In this document: positions 37,553 through 47,642 of the stretch, piece after piece
Numbering within the stretch: position 1 is the stretch's first letter
Layout: each line of letters begins with the position of its first letter
DNA from: Cyprinodon diabolis
Lineage: Eukaryota > Chordata > Actinopteri > Cyprinodontiformes > Cyprinodontidae
NCBI GenBank assembly: GCA_030533445.1
Contig: CM060080.1
Span: 22,273,377-22,337,376 of the forward strand
Length of the DNA stretch: 64,000 nucleotides
Direction: 5' to 3'
Notes under the pieces: model-generated
Seen by the model: the letters and a program-made list of their open reading frames with translations, nothing else
What the model was told of the DNA's origin: nothing
Databases searched by the model: none
Position numbers and translations under genes: made by a program

Positions 37553-38230
37553 CACTCACCGGCCACTTTATTAGGTACCACATGCTAGTAACGGGTTGGA
37601 CCCCCTTTTGCCTTCAGAACTGCCTCAATTCTTCGTGGCATAGATTCAACAAGGTGCTGGAAGCATTCCTCAGGGAGTTTGGTCCATATTGACATGATGG
37701 CATCACACAGTTGACGCAGATTTGTCGGCTGCACATCCATGATGCGAATCTCCCGTTCCACCACATCCCAAAGATGCTCTATTGGATTGAGATCTGGTGA
37801 CTGTGGAGGCCATTTGAGTACAGTGAACTCATTGTCATGTTCAAGAAACCAGTCTGAGATGATTCCAGCTTTATGACATGGCGCATTATCCTGCTGAAAG
37901 TAGCCATCAGAAGTTGGGTACATTGTGGTCATAAAGGGATGGACATGGTCACCAACAATACTCAGGTAGGCTGTGGCGTTGCAACGATGCTCAATTGGTA
38001 CCAAGGGGCCCAAAGAGTGCCAAGAAAATATTCCCCACACCATGACACCACCACCACCAGCCTGAACCGTTGATACAAGGCAGGATGGATCCATGCTTTC
38101 ATGTTGTAGACGCCAAATTCTGACCCTACCATCCGAATGTCGCAGCAGAAATCGAGACTCATCAGACCAGGCAACGTTTTTCCAATCTTCTATTGTCCAA
38201 TTTCGATGAGCTTGTGCAAATTGTGGCTTT
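37553..38230 (-). mobile_element. Tc1/mariner element, truncated (CACTCACCGGCC end)
   Basis: It begins CACTCACCGGCCACTTTATT after TA at 37551-37552, a terminal sequence I recognise from a widespread fish Tc1-like family. It contains the 3' half of a minus-strand transposase and then stops matching at about 38230. The other inverted repeat and the DNA-binding half are absent. The retained coding part is open, so decay is mainly by truncation. Confidence 0.8.
37585..38229 (-). pseudogene. Tc1-like transposase, C-terminal catalytic part
   Basis: Open minus-strand frame of about 214 codons without a start of its own. From upstream: [20 protein letters not shown] (first Asp of the triad), [37 protein letters not shown] (second Asp), [16 protein letters not shown] (Glu), ending AKGGPTRY stop. 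This is the complete DDE catalytic domain but lacks the helix-turn-helix N-terminus, because the element is truncated. It is a different family from A and B. Confidence 0.85.
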
Positions 38231-38394
38231 GTGACTATATGGAGGAATGGCTGTAAATGGTGGAACCATGAAATCTCCTTTCTATCAGAAAACCCTTAAA
38301 GGCTATTTCAAATAATAATTTTCCCAACTAATATTATATTAATCCAACTTGGGATAAGTAGCAGGAAAATGACTCCAATCACACCAGCAGGTAA

Positions 38395-38512
38395 CCTCTA
38401 ACTGGCTTTTTCCTCCTTGTTTGCACCTTCTTTAACTTCTATGCCAATATGTGACGAGTGAATTACTCCGCTGTGAGATCAATAAAGCTCATCTAATCTA
38501 ATCTTAATAAAA
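38395..38512 (+). repeat. LINE 3' end fragment with TCTAA tail
   Basis: GTGAATTACTCCGCTGTGAG then ATCAATAAAGCTCATCTAAT and a short CTAAT repeat. This is the usual form of L2/RTE-like LINE 3' tails in fish (GGGATCAATAAAG plus a microsatellite tail). Only the tail is present. Confidence 0.45.
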
Positions 38513-38580
38513 AAAATTGAAGGTTCTGAAGTGATCAAGTAATAATTTAAATTGTTGAATTTGATCCTTATTTCTAATAA

Positions 38581-38805
38581 GGGGGGAGTGTTGACCTAGT
38601 GTTGACCTAGAGCAGTGCGCTTGAGCTATAAGAAGGTTGCAAGTACCCGGTTAGATCCCCACAACCTCCACTCTGGGTCCCCGAGAAAAACCCTTAACCC
38701 CACACTGCTCCCTGGGCGCCACACAATGGCATCCCACTGCCCCCCAAGGGGATGGGTTAAATGCAGAGGTGAATTTCGCCATTGTGGGACAATAGAGGGA
38801 TTTAC
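38581..38805 (+). repeat. tRNA-derived SINE
   Basis: The A-box-like CCTAGAGCAGTGCGCTTG and a B-box-like GGTTAGATCC (38648-38660) are followed by a body with TCTGGGTCCCCGAGAAAAAC, ACTGCTCCCTGGGCGCC and AAGGGGATGGGTTAAATGCA, which I recognise from fish SINEs. An 11-bp tandem duplication (GTGTTGACCTA twice) sits at the head. It is full length or nearly so and oriented plus. Confidence 0.75.
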
Positions 38806-39132
38806 ATACATATTTCTCCTTATTGAGAAACTAGTTGCCTAGATGTACCAGCACAGCTCTGCTATATAAAAAGACACTTGGAGCTGGTACCCTAATGGCC
38901 TGATTGACTATCAAATCAGGATTGCATTTGGCATCAGAGTAGATATGTTACATTAATAAAAGATCAAACGTTTTTCATCAACCATCATTTTGGATTAATT
39001 GTATAGATGCATGAGTTTGAATGTGTGTGCATAGAATACAGTGGGGCAAAAAAGTATTTAGTCAGCCACCAATAGTGCAAGTTCTCCCACTTAAAAAGAT
39101 GAGAGAGGCCGGTAATTTTCATCATAGATATA

Positions 39133-40380
39133 CACTATATTGCCAAAAGTATTTGCTCACCCATCCAAATTATTGGAATCAGGTGTTCCAATCACTTCCA
39201 TGGCCACAGGTGTATAAATTCAAGCACCTAGGCATGCAGACTGTTTTTACAAACATTTGTGAAAGAATGGGTCGCTCTCAGGAGCTCAGTGAATTCCAGC
39301 GTGGAACTGTGATAGGATGCCACCTGTGCAACAAATCCAGTCGTGAAATTTCCTCGCTCCTAAATATTCCACAGTCAACTGTCAGCTGTATTATAAGAAA
39401 ATGGAAGTGTTTGGGAACGACAGCAACTCAGCCACGAAGTGGTAGGCCACGTAAACTGACGGAGCGGGGTCAGCGGATGCTGAAGCGCATAGTGCGAAGA
39501 GGTCGCCAACTTTCTGCAGAGTCAATCACTACAGACCTCCAAACTTCATGTGGCCTTCAGATTAGCTCAAGAACAGTGCGCAGAGAGCTTCATGGAATGG
39601 GTTTCCATGGTCGAGCAGCTGCATCCAAGCCATACATAACCAAGTGCAATGCAAAGCGTCGGATGCGGTGGTGTAAAGCACGCCGCCACTGGACTCTAGA
39701 GCAGTGGAGACGCGTTCTCTGGAGTGACGAATCGCGCTTCTCCATCTGGCAATCTGATGGACGGGTCTGGGTTTGGCGGTTGCCAGGAGAACGGTACTTG
39801 TCTGACTGCATTGTGCCAAGTGTAAAGTTTGGTGGAGGGGGGATTATGGTGTGGGGTTGTTTTTCAGGAGCTGGGCTTGGCCCCTTAGTTCCAGTGAAAG
39901 GAACTCTGAATGCTTCAGCATACCAAGACATTTTGGACAATTCCATGCTCCCAACTTTGTGGGAACAGTTTGGAGCTGGCCCCTTCCTCTTCCAACATGA
40001 CTGTGCACCAGTGCACAAAGCAAGGTCCATAAAGACATGGATGACAGAGTCTGGTGTGGATGAACTTGACTGGCCTGCACAGAGTCCTGACCTCAACCCG
40101 ATAGAACACCTTTGGGATGAATTAGAGCGGAGACTGAGAGCCAGGCCTTCTCGTCCAACATCAGTGTGCGACCTCACAAATGCGCTTCTGGAAGAATGGT
40201 CAAAAATTCCCATAAACACACTCCTAAACCTTGTGGACAGCCTTCCCAGAAGAGTTGAAGCTGTTCTAGCTGCAAAGGGTGGACCGACGTCATATTGAAC
40301 CCTATGGATTAGGAACGGGATGTCACTTAAGCTCATATGTGAGTCAAGGCAGGTGAGCAAATACTTTTGGCAATATAGTG
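39133..40380 (+). mobile_element. Tc1/mariner element, family B, copy 2 (intact, nested)
   Basis: The element is 1248 bp, with 29-bp perfect inverted repeats, duplicated TA at 39131-39132 and 40381-40382, inserted into the left inverted repeat of an A element. In uninterrupted A copies the site reads GATATACCTCAA; here it is split at its TA, which is duplicated. One base differs from copy 1 (A at 39846). Confidence 0.97.
39267..40298 (+). CDS. Tc1-like transposase, family B, full length (343 aa)
   Basis: Same protein as at 12655-13686 except residue 194, Met here instead of Leu ([10 protein letters not shown]). Many related transposases have MVWG at this site, so Met is probably ancestral and the Leu in copy 1 derived. 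Catalytic D154, D245 and E280 are intact; DNA-binding helices and the basic linker are unchanged. The start was chosen at [10 protein letters not shown] as for copy 1; the longer open frame upstream translates the host A element's inverted repeat and is not part of the gene. It is potentially functional. Confidence 0.95.
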   Translation: MGRSQELSEFQRGTVIGCHLCNKSSREISSLLNIPQSTVSCIIRKWKCLGTTATQPRSGRPRKLTERGQRMLKRIVRRGRQLSAESITTDLQTSCGLQISSRTVRRELHGMGFHGRAAASKPYITKCNAKRRMRWCKARRHWTLEQWRRVLWSDESRFSIWQSDGRVWVWRLPGERYLSDCIVPSVKFGGGGIMVWGCFSGAGLGPLVPVKGTLNASAYQDILDNSMLPTLWEQFGAGPFLFQHDCAPVHKARSIKTWMTESGVDELDWPAQSPDLNPIEHLWDELERRLRARPSRPTSVCDLTNALLEEWSKIPINTLLNLVDSLPRRVEAVLAAKGGPTSY

Positions 40381-40505
40381 TACCTCAACTATGAGAGACA
40401 AAATGTGAAAAAAATAATCCAGAAAATCACATTGTCTGATTTTTTAAGAATTTATTTGCAAAATATGGTGGAAAATAAGTATTTGGTCAATAACAAAAGT
40501 TCATC

Positions 40506-41509
40506 TCAATACTTTGTTATATACCCTTTGTTGGCAATGACAGAGATCAAACGTTTTCTGTAAGTCTTCACAAGGTTTTCACACACTGTTGCTGGTATTT
40601 TGGCCCATTCCTCCATGCAGATCTCCTCTAGAGCAGTGATGTTCTGGGGCTGTCGCTGGGCAACACGGACTTTCAACTCCCTCCAAAGATTTTCTATGGG
40701 GTTGAGATCTGGAGACTGGCTAGGCTACTCCAGGACCTTGAAATGCTTCTTACGAAGCCACTCCTTTGTTACCCAGGCGGTGTGTTTGGGATCATTGTCA
40801 TGCTGAAAGACCCCGCCACCTTTCATCTTCAATGCCCTTGCTGATGGAAGGAGGTTTTCACTCAAAATGTGACGATACATGGCCCCATTCATTCTTTCCT
40901 TCACACGGATCAGTCGTCCTGGTCCCTTAGCAGAAAAACAGCCCCAAAGCATGATGTTTCCACCCCCATGCTTCACTGTAGGTATGGTGTTCTTTGGATG
41001 CAACTCAGCATTCTCTCTCCTCCAAACATGACAAGTAGAGTTTTTACCAAAAAGTTCTATTGTGGTTTCATCTGACCATATGATATTCTCCCAGTCATCG
41101 TCTGGATCATCCAAATGCTCTCTAGCAAACTTGAGACGGGCCTTGACATGTACTGGCTTAAGCAGGGGGAAACGTCTGGCACTGCAGGATTTGAGTCCCT
41201 GTCGGTGTAGTGTGTTACTGATGGTAGCCTTTGTTACTTTGGTCCCAGCTCTCTGCAGGTCATTCACTAGGTCCCCCCGTGTGGTTTTGGGATTTTTACT
41301 CACCGTTCTTGTGATCATTTTGACCCCAAGGGGTGAGATCTTCCGTGTAGCCCCAGATCGAGGAAGATTATCAGTGGTCTTGTATGTTTTCCATTTTCTA
41401 ATAGGTAAACACCAAGCTGTTTACCTATTGCAGATTCAGACTTCCCAGCCTGGTGCAGGTCTATAATTTTGTTTCCGGTGTCCTTTGACAGCTCTCTAGT
41501 TTTGGCCAT
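40506..41509 (-). pseudogene. Family A Tc1 transposase, nonsense and frameshift
   Basis: Minus-strand start [20 protein letters not shown] at 41509. After GKQLGV the frame is lost: relative to copy 3, about 26 nt encoding KKSTVGSII are replaced by 7 nt near 41400-41411 (net -19). The catalytic part is open again from about 41318: [35 protein letters not shown] and [21 protein letters not shown] to TAG change at 40725-40727 then stops translation just after KHFKVLE. The [14 protein letters not shown] segment with the third catalytic residue survives downstream as dead sequence to GYITKY at 40506. Confidence 0.92.
41400..41429. repeat. 12-bp hairpin at a template-switch-like scar
   Basis: Arms AATAGGTAAACA (41400-41411) and TGTTTACCTATT (41418-41429) with a 6-nt loop. 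The second arm is ancestral family A sequence. The first replaces about 26 nt found in copies 1 and 3, so it appears to be an inverted local copy. Confidence 0.85.
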
Positions 41510-42779
41510 GGTGGAGTTTAGAGTGTGACTGTTTGAGGTTGTGGACAGGTGTCTTTTATACTGACAACAGGTTCAAACAGGGTCCATTAATGAAGGTAAG
41601 GAGTGGAGGACAGAGGAGCCTCTTACAGAAGAAGTTGCAGGTCTGTGAGAGCCAGAAATCTTGCTTGTTTGTAACTGACCAAATACTTATTTTCCACCAT
41701 ATTTTGCAAATAAATTCTTTAAAAATCAGATAATGTGATTTTCTGGATTTTTTTTCCCTCATTTTGTCTCTCATAGTTGAGGTATATCTATAATGAAAAT
41801 TACCGGCCTCTCTCATCTTTTTAAGTGGGAGAACTTGCACTATTGGTGGCTGACTAAATACTTTTTTGCCCCACTGTATATGTATGGAAAAGGTATTTGA
41901 TCCTTGTCAACTGCAATGGTTTATGTAACAGCCTTACCTTCCAGAGGCCACAGCACCTTCAGGCACATAAAAACCGCAAAACGCCACAGAGCAGCCATTC
42001 CCTCTATAAGCCTGTACATGGCCCCAGGTCATGCCAGCCAACAGTGCCAACAGTAGCTGCAGAGCCTGTGGGACGGTCGAAGATGCAGAAGCAGCCTTTC
42101 TAAAATCCCCTGCCTGGAACCAACTCTCTCACTAACCAAAGCCCCACAGCTAACCCTCCCCAGAGTTCCTCTGCAGCATTGGAGAGGAACCCCTGCAAGG
42201 GAGAGACTCCTCTGCAGGAATAAATCAGAGAACTGGGGGCAAATGGGGCAGAGATATGACCTTAAACACACCATTTATCCTGAAACTCTTATGTGAGTCT
42301 GATTTAAATTAATTCTGCAAAGTAGACTGGACCAAAAAGCCTCCATAGAGATCTAAAAGACTCATTAGCATTTATCACAATACTTAATGCCAACTATTGG
42401 CACGTGTTGTAGATCATTAAATATTAGGTTTTGGGGGTATTTACTTTTTCACATAGCGCTTGGATGGTTTTGACAGAATCTGTTGCTTTATTAAATGAAA
42501 TGAATATTCGTAAACTCATTTTGGCCTTCAGCCAGGTTAGCACTGGGCTTTTATAGCTTTTTGAGTAATGTGAAACGGTAAAGGCCAATTTATACTTCTG
42601 ACGCATAGCCTCTGCAACCATCAAATCTTTTTTTGCGCTTTATGAAACAAAGTACCCTATATTTTGTGTATATGTACAGCTACATTTCTCATGTAAGTTT
42701 GCGTAGTTTTAACAAAAACATTTAGTTTTCGTATTGCACCAGTACAGTAAATGAGCAACCTGTACTTGTGTGCTTGTTT

Positions 42780-42911
42780 GTTCTGTCTAAAATGTTTATT
42801 TTGGAATAAAGAGGTTAATCTAAAAAATATTTTTTGTCAGATTTATCGATTAATCGAAAAAATAATCGGCCGATTCTTCGATTTTTAAAATAATAGTTAG
42901 TTGCAGCCCTA
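42780..42911. mobile_element. hAT-like element, 3' terminal fragment
   Basis: It ends AGTTAGTTGCAGCCCTA (to 42911), the complement of the TAGGGCTGCAAC end of a common fish hAT group, preceded by TTTATCGATTAATCGAAAAA and ATAATCGGCCGATTCTTCGA. The opposite TAGGGCTGCAAC end was not found nearby, so it is truncated. The left limit is approximate. Confidence 0.6.
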
Positions 42912-44337
42912 ATCTAAACAAAAACATAACAGTAACATCTTAAACAGTTCATTAAATGAATAAACTCCTGATTTAATTAAATGTGTGTACAAATGTTTCT
43001 TTTTCAAAGTAATCAGAAGAAATGTGGGAAAATCTAACAGATTCTTAAAATTACCTTAATCATACTAATTAGTTTCCATATTGTAGGTAAATAGTTTAAG
43101 CACTACCTCCTTCTCTAGTCTTCCAACTGTCAAAGAAGATGTATTTTTTTCCTATCAGTCTGAGTGTGCAGGGCAGATGGCCTTGAGCTTTACTAAGCTG
43201 TGGGCTGGAACCTTTGTGCACATAAACTGTCTTTCTTTGTAGCCGAGAACTGTAAACAGTCTGAGTCATTTTCAGGATTATTTAGTAGCTTTAATTATTC
43301 AGAATCAGTCACTGTGATTTGGAAAATGTTTGGATTGAAAAGCTATGAGTTAATGATTAGTATACACACAATGTTGATTGTATTTGTATTATTAGTTTAT
43401 ATTTGAATGTCTTCTGGAGGAGCTCTTGTTTAGTTTGAGGACCTGAGAGAAATCTTTGGAGGTCTGATGATGAAAAATTATCTCCTTACTTGGTGCAGTA
43501 TGTACAGGATTTTATTTAATGTTTGTCCTCTTTTGAGCAATGTTGTTCCTGGTTAGGCTTCAACTTTCTACTTGGCAACATTTAGAACGATTTAGTTGAT
43601 TAGGCACACAGAACAGCAACATTTTCTACATTTTATCTGCTATACTAGTCTAGGCGAGAGTGAAGCAGGCAAAGTTTCATTCTTTAAATGAACAAACAGG
43701 GGGCAACGTTTTCAATAGAATGATCCCTTAACATATTTCAGAATCTGACAGGATTTTGAAGAAATTGAGTTCGTAAAAAATTGAAATTCTGGAGCTTCCC
43801 AAGTAACCTCAAACAAATTAGAAATACAAGATTAGTAATTAGAAGTACTTTTAAAATGTGCTACATAGAAATGGCTTTGCTCAGTGTGATATTTGTTTTA
43901 CTTGGAAGCAATTGTCCAATTTATTAGGCTACTTCATTATATATTCTGAAACTCTGCAATTACAAATGATATTTTTATTTGCTGATGACAGAACTGCACC
44001 TGTAGCTCAGCTTCAGAGTGTAGATGCCCTCCACTAAGCCACCTTCACCTCAGGGAGCAATTGTCCCGCCATCCAATGGGAAACAATCACATACAGCATT
44101 CCAACAAACATGAATGGATCACCAAATACGTTTACTGGCTTATTTTTTCTTCACTTTTAGTTCAGATTTGGTTATTTTGCTAATGTAATGTAATTTTTAA
44201 TTGACAGTTTAACTTTTTTATCTTCTGGTCCAGAGTCTTGCTTTGCCATATTGAAGCTCAACTTTAAAACGGATACAGTCCAACAAACTGCAGATTCTAG
44301 CTACCTCTTTCTTTTATTAATGTCTTGATGCTGAATG

Positions 44338-44416
44338 TATATATAGGCTATAGAGAATGCATATATATAGAGTATATATATAGTTTATATTATATATATA
44401 TATATATATATATATT
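44338..44416. repeat. TA-rich microsatellite
   Basis: Interrupted ATATAT runs ending in a pure TA stretch at about 44388-44415. Confidence 0.9.
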
Positions 44417-44599
44417 TTTGTTCCTCTTTTTTTGTAAATAACATATTTTTTTAAAATGGAAATCTGTAAAAAAACAAAAACAAAAAAACAAAGCAATCCA
44501 GTAAAAAGTCTACTTTGATATATTGAAATGAAAACATATTTAGAAATGAAACATATTTATATATTTCAAAAATGGCAGATTTTCCATATTTGTTTTATG

Positions 44600-45055
44600 T
44601 ATTTTTCCTATTATGTTTTACAAATTGCATTCTTTTCAATTTACTTTTTAGAGATCACATTTTCTTTATTTCTGGGGATGGTCTTTCCTCTAAAGTGTGG
44701 AGGGATGGCACATTTCAACTGGTCTGCATGGACGTTAGCAATAAACATTTTTATTGGCCAATGTTTGCATCGAGAGCCAACATTGGTATTGGGCTTAGAG
44801 TAAATTATTTGGAAATTCGTAAATATCAATCTAAAAAAGAGAAATGTGGAAAAAAAAATCTAATTAGAAAATTTAAAATTTGTTAAAATAATTGATAAAA
44901 TAAAGTTTGAAAGGCTAACATAAAAAAAAACAACTAATAAAACAGTAAAGTTACTCAAAACCTTTGATTAAGAAGCATTCCAAAGGTTAATTTCTGAATT
45001 GCATGTTTGTTCTTCAAATGTCCATTTAAAAAACATGTTTGCCTGCATTAATAAT
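44600..45055 (+). repeat. Uncharacterised dispersed repeat, copy 2
   Basis: The first part (44600-44790) matches 22326-22480 in reverse complement; the second part (44942-45055, AACAGTAAAGTTACTCAAAA) matches 22490-22590 in direct orientation. The plus-strand peptide TNCILFNLLFRDHIFF, then LSSKVWRDGTFQLVC, parallels the minus-strand reading of copy 1. A family A element is inserted 20 bp downstream. Confidence 0.5.
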
Positions 45056-45075
45056 GAATCAAAATTCCCTCCATA

Positions 45076-46680
45076 CAGTGGGGCAAAAAAGTATTTAGTC
45101 AGCCACCAATAGTGCAAGTTCTCCCACTTAAAAAGATGAGAGAGGCCGGTAATTTTCATCATAGATATACCTCAACTATGAGAGACAAAATGAGAAAAAA
45201 AAATCCAGAAAATAACATTCTCTGATTTTTAAAGAATTTATTTGCAAAATATGGTGGAAAATAAGTATTTGGTCAATAACAAAAGTTCATCTCAATACTT
45301 TGTTATATACCCTTTGTTGGCAATGACAGAGATCAAACGTTTTCTGTAAGTCTTCACAAGGTTTTCACACACTGTTGCTGGTATTTTGGCCCATTCCTCC
45401 ATGCAGATCTCCTCTAGAGCAGTGATGTTCTGGGGCTGTCGCTGGGCAACACTGACTTTCAACTCCCTCCAAAGATTTTCTATGGGGTTGAGATCTGGAG
45501 ACTGGCTAGGCCACTCCAGGACCTTGAAATGCTTCTTACGAAGCCACTCCTTCGTTACCCGGGCGGTGTGTTTGGGATCATTGTCATGCTGAAAGACCCA
45601 GCCACCTTTCATCTTCAATGCCCTTGCTGATGGAAGGAGGTTTTCACTCAAAATTTGACGATACATGGCCCATTCATTCTTTCCTTCACACGGATCAGTC
45701 GTCCTGGTCCCTTAGCAGAAAAACAGCCCCAAAGCATGATGTTTCCACCCCCATGCTTCACTGTAGGTATGGTGTTCTTTGGATGCAACTCAGCACTCTC
45801 TCTCCTCCAAACACGACGAGTAGAGTTTTTACCAAAAAGTTCTATTTTGGTTTCATCTGACCATATGATATTCTCCCAGTCATCGTCTGGATCATCCAAA
45901 TGCTCTCTAGCAAACTTGAGACGGGCCTTGACATGTACTGGCTTAAGCAGGGGGACACGTCTGGCACTGCAGGATTTGAGTCCCTGGCGGCGTAGTGTGT
46001 TACTGATGGTAGCCTTTGTTACTTTGGTCCCAGCTCTCTGCAGGTCATTCACTAGGTCCCCCCGTGTGGTTCTGGGATTTTTACTCACCGTTCTTGTGAT
46101 CATTTTGACCCCACGGGGTGAGATCTTGCATGGAGCCCCAGATCGAGGAAGATTATCAGTGGTCTTGTATGTTTTCCATTTTCTAATAATTGATCCCACA
46201 GTTGATTTCTTCACACCAAGCTGTTTACCTATTGCAGATTCAGACTTCCCAGCCTGGTGCAGGTCTATAATTTTGTTTCGGGTGTCCTTTGACAGCTCTC
46301 TAGTTTTGGCCATGGTGGAGTTTAGAGTGTGACTGTTTGAGGTTGTGGACAGGTGTCTTTTATACTGATAACGGGTTCAAACAGGTTCCATTAATGAAGG
46401 TAACGAGTGGAGGACAGAGGAGCCTCTTACAGAAGAAGTTACAGGTCTGTGAGAGCCAGAAATCTTGCTTGTTTGTTATTGACCAAATACTTATTTTCCA
46501 CCATATTTTGCAAATAAATTCTTTAAAAATCAGAGAATGTTATTTTCTGGATTTTTTTTTTCTCATTTTGTCTCTCATAGTTGAGGTATATCTATGATGA
46601 AAATTACCGGCCTCTCTCATCTTTTTGAGTGGGAGAACTTGCACTATTGGTGGCTGACTAAATACTTTTTTGCCCCACTG
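45076..46680 (-). mobile_element. Tc1/mariner element, family A, copy 3 (near-complete)
   Basis: The element is 1605 bp with TA at 45074-45075 and 46681-46682. Inverted repeats of about 205 bp lie at 45076-45280 and 46475-46680. It holds a 340-aa-class minus-strand transposase with a single frameshift. This is the best reference copy of the family in the window. Confidence 0.95.
45292..46313 (-). pseudogene. Family A Tc1 transposase, one frameshift
   Basis: Starts [20 protein letters not shown] at 46313 in CACCATGG context. The paired-like helix-turn-helix region covers roughly residues 5-110 with [11 protein letters not shown] as linker. D153 lies in [32 protein letters not shown] is the glycine box. 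Near residue 215 (ERMNG) one C is missing from a CCCC run at about 45669 (plus strand) compared with copies 2 and 4, which shifts the frame. The other frame continues [17 protein letters not shown] (second Asp) and [15 protein letters not shown] (Glu) to GYITKY stop at 45292. No other disabling change is evident. Confidence 0.94.
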
Positions 46681-46682
46681 TA

Positions 46683-47642
46683 TATGTAGATAACAACCTC
46701 CTAAACCTGTAAGTCCTAACCGTACAGCCAATCAATGTAACAACCCCTTTAGGCCAAGGCTGCTGACCCCAAAAACAGGCTCCTTGTGGGGTATTCTGAG
46801 AGAGAACGGCCAAGCAGCAGCTGCCAGCACAGCCTCAGAGTATCATTTAAAAAGCTACATGAGTGATCGATGACAGAAGTCAATTATCACCTTGTGAATC
46901 TGTCAGAGCCTGCACTGCAGGGTAAGCATTACACACAAGCCACCTCTAACTAACTATCACAGCTGTGGACACCAGAGCAGCCGGACCAGAAAACTCTTGT
47001 AAAACATTACATTTCATAAAGCCCACGGACATCCTCGTGCTCATGAAGTATAAAAACTGTATTTTCCTGCATCCAGACAGTAGGAGCAAGTCAGTAGAGA
47101 AACATGTTGCAGAAAAATGTAATTCAAAATGCAGAATTATACCAACCATTTCTTTCCTTACTATTTGTATGTATCTATGATGAATAAATACCGTTATTTA
47201 TGTTTTTCTCTTGCTCTAACAGGCAGAGGAGATTTGTCCCAAACTGTAACGCTGGCTTGCCTGCCTCTCAAGTAGAAACCTTGTGCTGAAGGAAACAAAC
47301 TAATGGCAAAGGGGTTTAGGAGGCAAAGAATGGGCAGCAAACCAGGAGAAACTGTGTCAATTTATTTTTCTAGGTAGGAGTGTCTGAGAGGCTGCTGTAA
47401 ATGGATTCAGACTGAAACAGAAGCAGATGGTTAAGCGTTGTGTCTTGGTCTGATGCTTGCAGACATATTTATTTACAAACAAAATCTTATCAGGATGCTA
47501 TGGAGTTTGAAACATTTTGAACATTGTAGTTATTTACTGCAAAAATATATTTTTTAGGAGAGACCCTGTTATAAAGTTAAAATGATAATATCTGAATAAA
47601 CATCCAACTTTCCTGTTATAAATCCATGTATGTATGTATATA
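46683..47642. other. slc4a11 intron segment, no gene seen
   Basis: Unique-looking sequence between two Tc1-type copies. It has no exon, RNA gene or repeat I recognise. Confidence 0.5.

Larger units (their letters stand above)
39039..41876 (-). mobile_element. Tc1/mariner element, family A, copy 2 (interrupted by family B)
   Basis: The outer element is bounded by TA (39037-39038 and 41877-41878), with CAGTGGGGCA and TGCCCCACTG ends. A complete family B element (39133-40380) has inserted at a TA inside its left inverted repeat. Removing that and one TA leaves 1588 bp, slightly shorter than the 1605-bp copy 3 because of an internal indel. Both ~205-bp inverted repeats are otherwise present. The transposase (minus strand) is disabled. 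The order of events is clear: A first, B second. Confidence 0.94.
41879..45075. other. Large slc4a11 intron segment, no gene seen
   Basis: Between family A copies 2 and 3. It contains a hAT-like terminal fragment (to 42911), a TA-rich microsatellite (44338-44416) and dispersed repeat copy 2 (44600-45055). The 41940-42240 patch is less AT-rich but shows no coding signal I recognise. No exon. Confidence 0.45.

Noticed and set aside
45618..46332. 225-codon plus-strand open frame over family A copy 3
   Set aside because: Antisense shadow of the minus-strand transposase.
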